The notes under the pieces were generated by a model, which was not told where the DNA came from, made no database searches, and was given only the letters and a program-made list of their open reading frames with translations. A DNA stretch of 8,080 nt, from positions 1 through 8,080 of the forward strand of contig CALELC010000153.1 in NCBI GenBank assembly GCA_937904535.1, read 5' to 3'. How positions within the stretch are numbered: the stretch's first letter is position 1; every line of letters starts with the position of its first letter. The position numbers and the translations under genes were made by a program. Source of the DNA: an uncultured Planctomycetaceae bacterium (lineage in GTDB: Bacteria > Planctomycetota > Planctomycetia > Pirellulales > Pirellulaceae). Below are positions 5,705 to 8,080 of this stretch, one piece after another.

Positions 5705-6637
5705 TCAGGGATCACTGCGGTGGCGCAGCGCGGCGATTAATCCCGCCGCTAACTCGCCCAGAGCGGCTTCGTCATAGGATGACCGGCAGGCCATCTCGCC
5801 AAGATTGCCATCGAGCGAGAACGCTAAACCCGGTGGCAACGACGCTAGTCCAAACGCGGTTGCCGTTGGGATTCCAAAGCGAAATTGATTGCCGTCGACG
5901 TGCAGGATGCGGTCCTCCTCAAACGGCACCGGCAGGTAAACGCCCTGGTCCAGCGCCAGTTCCCATGCGCGGTCGTTGCCCTTCCGCAGCGCCCAGAGGG
6001 CGTGATGAACTTTGCCACTGTCGGGTTCGATCCAGATCATCGAGCGAACAACCGCGTCCCGATTGGCTCCTCGCAGATGGAGCACTGCGGGAGAATCAAA
6101 GATCACCAGGGTCGTTCGCCGCACGATGATCCGCATCGCGTCGAGCGACTGCTCCGCAGACGCCACCACTCGATTCGCGATGAACCCGAGGTGGACGCTC
6201 CGCAGCGGTTGTTGACCCGCCGCGACCGGTCCCGTCACCACGCGCAGCCGCCCATCGATCTTCGCCGCCAGTCCAACGCCTACATCGCGCAGCACGTGTT
6301 CCGGCGGATCTTCGCCGGCCGTCGGTTCGACCCGCGCCATGAGCACAAAGCTCAAGAGTTCCGCGTTCTCCTTCACGATCTCGGCGAGATCATTGGTATC
6401 GCCTGCCGCTACGCGTGGACGTGCCAATAAGACCCGGTGTGACCACGGCGCCGGTGGCTCGCCGTCGACCATGACGCCGTCGGCAATTTTCGTCGGCCTG
6501 GCCACGGGCTGACCAAATGTCGGCGTGGATGAGAGGAGCCACACAATCGTCGCGATCGTCCCCATCGCAGACGGGGGAAAGCGAGAACGGTGCCAGCGGC
6601 TCAATGGCAACCAGCACCGTAGCTTCGAAATCGTCAT
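5705..6637 (-). CDS. Probable secreted protein of unknown function
   Basis: I do not recognise this family. The product is 310 residues. The N-terminus has several arginines (RWHRSR at 14-19), a hydrophobic stretch at about 25-38 (MGTIATIVWLLSST) and TPTFGQ, a plausible signal-peptidase site near residue 42, so export is likely. The mature part mixes alternating beta-like segments (RIIVRRTTLVIF around 169-180, RSMIWIEPDSGKVHHALW around 198-215) with PFEEDRILHVDGNQFRFGIP near 238-257. It has only two cysteines (8 and 284), no repeats and no obvious catalytic motif. The ATG at 6637 is supported by GAGAGAGG (6651-6644), 6 nt upstream. An internal ATG at codon 25 would leave almost no signal n-region. 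It is divergent from the FAAL gene and shares its control region. The peroxiredoxin gene lies 148 nt downstream on the same strand. Confidence 0.8.
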   Translation of the reverse strand: MTISKLRCWLPLSRWHRSRFPPSAMGTIATIVWLLSSTPTFGQPVARPTKIADGVMVDGEPPAPWSHRVLLARPRVAAGDTNDLAEIVKENAELLSFVLMARVEPTAGEDPPEHVLRDVGVGLAAKIDGRLRVVTGPVAAGQQPLRSVHLGFIANRVVASAEQSLDAMRIIVRRTTLVIFDSPAVLHLRGANRDAVVRSMIWIEPDSGKVHHALWALRKGNDRAWELALDQGVYLPVPFEEDRILHVDGNQFRFGIPTATAFGLASLPPGLAFSLDGNLGEMACRSSYDEAALGELAAGLIAALRHRSDP

Positions 6638-6651
6638 CGATAACCTCTCTC

Positions 6652-6731
6652 GCCGTTGCTGTGGAATCAGAACTTCTCCAGCGTCCGCCGCTCACTGCCA
6701 CAGCTGGAAAATCATTTCCACAGGCGTCGGC
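6652..6731. repeat. Imperfect inverted repeat enclosing a palindrome
   Basis: The left arm GCCGTTGCTGTGGAA (6652-6666) and right arm TTCCACAGGCGTCGGC (6716-6731) share GCCG and an exact CTGTGGAA/TTCCACAG core. The right arm overlaps a second palindrome, TGGAAA (6705-6710) and TTTCCA (6715-6720) with a four-base centre. The repeat lies within the first 100 nt upstream of the secreted-protein start, where a repressor or activator site would be expected. Confidence 0.4.
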
Positions 6732-6795
6732 TAGGCGGAACAATCTGAATGATTGGTACGTTTTCCGCAGGATCTCTACTTTGCCCAATCTGGAA

Positions 6796-6819
6796 CGGAC
6801 TTAACGCCAGTCCGGTTAG
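6796..6819 (-). repeat. Stem-loop with flank shared with copy A (possible copy C)
   Basis: CGGACT (6796-6801) and AGTCCG (6809-6814) form a perfect 6-bp stem with a 7-base loop. On the minus strand it is introduced by CTAACCGGA, the same nine bases that introduce the stem of copy A at 4008-4000. The loop differs from those of copies A and B, so kinship is tentative. Confidence 0.35.
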
Positions 6820-6921
6820 TCAACTTTCCGATGGGCTTGTTGGACAACGTCATATTCACATGGGTAGCGAACGAACAGCTCCGCATTCTTAGCCGATTCC
6901 TCCCTCTCGCTGGTCGTCCCT

Positions 6922-8080
6922 ATGGGCATCACTGATCATCTTCCCTCGATCCAAGCCGATCAACCGCCTCCGGCGCGGCTGGCATCGTTTGTTGAGATTG
7001 GGCGGTGGCGCGCGGAACGTTATGGTGATCAGCCGGCTTATACGTTCCTGGCACCAGGACGTGGTGAGGCAGAGACGATTCGTTATGAGACGCTCGATCG
7101 GCGAGTGCGGGCGCTGGCTGCCGCGCTGTCGGCCAGCGGCCAGCGGGGCCAGCGCGTCTTGATCGTGCAGCAGCCGGGACTCGAGTACATCACCTCACTC
7201 TTTGCGTGTATGTATGCCGGCATGGTCGCTGTGCCGGTGTATCCGCTCGACGGCTTCCGGCTGCAGCACACCTTGCCACGGTTGCAGGCGATTACGCGGG
7301 ATGCCGACGCGACGATTCTGCTAACGAGCCGCGACGCGCTGATTGCAGGGAGTTCGGCAGAAGACGACACGGACGCCGGCCCGCTTGGTGATCTCTGCAA
7401 GCAGGCAGTCCTTCGCAGTGATCGAATCGATGAGTCACTGGCTGAGACTTATAAGCATGAGACGCCACACCGGAACGATCTGGCGATTCTCCAGTACACC
7501 TCCGGCACCACCGGGCAGCCGCGCGGTGTAGCGCTTCAGCATCGTCACCTGTTGGCCAATGCCCAGCAGATCTATGCGGCTTACCATGTGCCCGACGCGG
7601 TGTGCGTGTTTTGGTTGCCACCGTACCACGATATGGGGCTTGTGGGCGGCCTTTTGTTGCCAATGTTCGCTGGCCGGCGCAGCGTCCTGATGAGCCCGAC
7701 ATCGTTCGTGCAGCAGCCAGCGGCGTGGCTGCAGGCGATCTCGGACTACCGCGGTACCACCACGGCCAGCCCCAACTTTGGTTATGAGCTGTGTCTGCGG
7801 AAGGTTGGAGACGAAGTCCTGGAGTCGCTCGACTTGTCTAGCCTGCGGGTCGCCATCAGCGGCGCAGAGCCGATCCGGGCTGCGACGCTGCAGCGATTTG
7901 CGCTGCGATTTGCAGCTTGTGGACTGCAGAGCTCCGCGCTCACGCCGGCCTATGGCATGGCCGAAGCCACGCTGGCGATCACCGGGAAGCCGCTGAGTGA
8001 GGAACCCATTGCCATCCAATTCGATGCATTGCAGCTGCAGCAAAATCTCGCGGTTCCGGCGGACGGAATCCCCGCCACCC
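6922..8080 (+). CDS. Fatty acyl-AMP ligase (FAAL), N-terminal part (3' end outside window)
   Basis: The frame is open from ATG 6922 to the window end, giving 386 residues of a protein usually near 570-600 or fused to further domains. FAALs activate fatty acids with ATP to acyl-adenylates and pass them to an acyl carrier protein instead of coenzyme A, feeding lipid, lipopeptide or polyketide synthesis. Evidence: the N-terminal FVEIGRWRAERYGDQPAYTF; the adenylation P-loop YTSGTTGQPRGV (192-203); the FAAL-type WLPPYHDMGLVGGLL (231-245); TTTASPNFGYELC (279-291); ISGAEPIRAATLQRFA (312-327); and PAYGMAEATLAIT (342-354), followed by the start of what looks like the FAAL-specific insertion. An in-frame stop at 6865-6867 bounds the start. 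ATG 6922 lacks a clear ribosome binding site, but the N-terminus aligns sensibly with family starts. It is divergent from the secreted protein gene. Partner genes such as an acyl carrier protein would lie to the right. Confidence 0.92.
   Translation, partial: MGITDHLPSIQADQPPPARLASFVEIGRWRAERYGDQPAYTFLAPGRGEAETIRYETLDRRVRALAAALSASGQRGQRVLIVQQPGLEYITSLFACMYAGMVAVPVYPLDGFRLQHTLPRLQAITRDADATILLTSRDALIAGSSAEDDTDAGPLGDLCKQAVLRSDRIDESLAETYKHETPHRNDLAILQYTSGTTGQPRGVALQHRHLLANAQQIYAAYHVPDAVCVFWLPPYHDMGLVGGLLLPMFAGRRSVLMSPTSFVQQPAAWLQAISDYRGTTTASPNFGYELCLRKVGDEVLESLDLSSLRVAISGAEPIRAATLQRFALRFAACGLQSSALTPAYGMAEATLAITGKPLSEEPIAIQFDALQLQQNLAVPADGIPAT

Larger units (their letters stand above)
6638..6921. 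promoter_or_regulatory. Divergent control region between the secreted protein and FAAL genes
   Basis: The two genes start outward from this 284-nt gap, so at least one promoter in each direction is expected, although no convincing -35/-10 pair was found. It contains the ribosome binding site GAGAGAGG (minus strand, 6651-6644), an imperfect inverted repeat with arms at 6652-6666 and 6716-6731, a compact palindrome (6705-6720) and a stem-loop (6796-6814). The FAAL side lacks a purine-rich ribosome binding site. A stop at 6865-6867, in frame with FAAL, limits how far upstream that gene can begin. Confidence 0.55.

Noticed and set aside
6659..6723. TTCCACA-type sequences that resemble DnaA boxes
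   Set aside because: The two sites differ from TTATCCACA at two or three positions and there is no AT-rich unwinding region or dnaA/dnaN neighbour, so no origin is called.
7435..8043. 202-codon minus-strand frame across the right end
   Set aside because: It is antisense to the FAAL gene, whose P-loop and WLPPYHDMGL motifs are unambiguous.
1..8080. CRISPR arrays, tRNA or rRNA genes, insertion sequences, phage or defence genes
   Set aside because: No spaced direct-repeat array, no tRNA-like cloverleaf, no rRNA-conserved stretch and no transposase or nuclease motif was found in any frame.

Overview
The window is bacterial chromosomal DNA, fairly GC-rich, with six protein-coding genes: two cut by the window edges and four complete. 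The style suggests a planctomycete, probably Pirellulaceae/Rhodopirellula-like. The reasons are a GyrA with the GESVIYPTLVRMAQ-type quinolone-region sequence and a long N-terminal extension, TTG start codons, a lone gyrA without gyrB, and a secreted protein of no recognised family. This placement is inferred from sequence style and was not confirmed by a search.

Layout. (1) 2-880, plus strand: C-terminal end of an RND/MMPL-type membrane exporter with a long hydrophilic tail. (2) 881-1193: gene-free, with a 10-bp stem-loop, a plausible sigma70-like promoter and the gyrA leader. (3) 1194-3938, plus: DNA gyrase subunit A, which most likely starts at a TTG just after a purine-rich ribosome binding site. 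(4) 3939-4160: convergent spacer with three stem-loops, two of which are diverged inverted copies of one roughly 28-nt element. (5) 4161-4913, minus: calcineurin-like metallophosphoesterase. (6) 4957-5556, minus: typical 2-Cys peroxiredoxin, 43 nt upstream of the phosphoesterase and probably co-transcribed with it. (7) 5557-5704: spacer with an imperfect 17-nt tandem repeat. (8) 5705-6637, minus: unrecognised protein with a probable signal peptide. (9) 6638-6921: divergent regulatory region with inverted repeats. (10) 6922 to the right edge, plus: N-terminal two thirds of a fatty acyl-AMP ligase (FAAL), open at the window end.

How they work together: no single pathway unites the window. Gyrase is housekeeping and peroxiredoxin is antioxidant defence. 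The FAAL is the likely first gene of a lipid, lipopeptide or polyketide-type locus that continues to the right. The freshest material is non-coding (the paired stem-loop element and its possible relative in the divergent region), together with the GyrA peculiarities (proline at the Asp87-equivalent position, an acidic insertion in the C-terminal domain, two exact GyrA-box heptads) and the unrecognised secreted protein.
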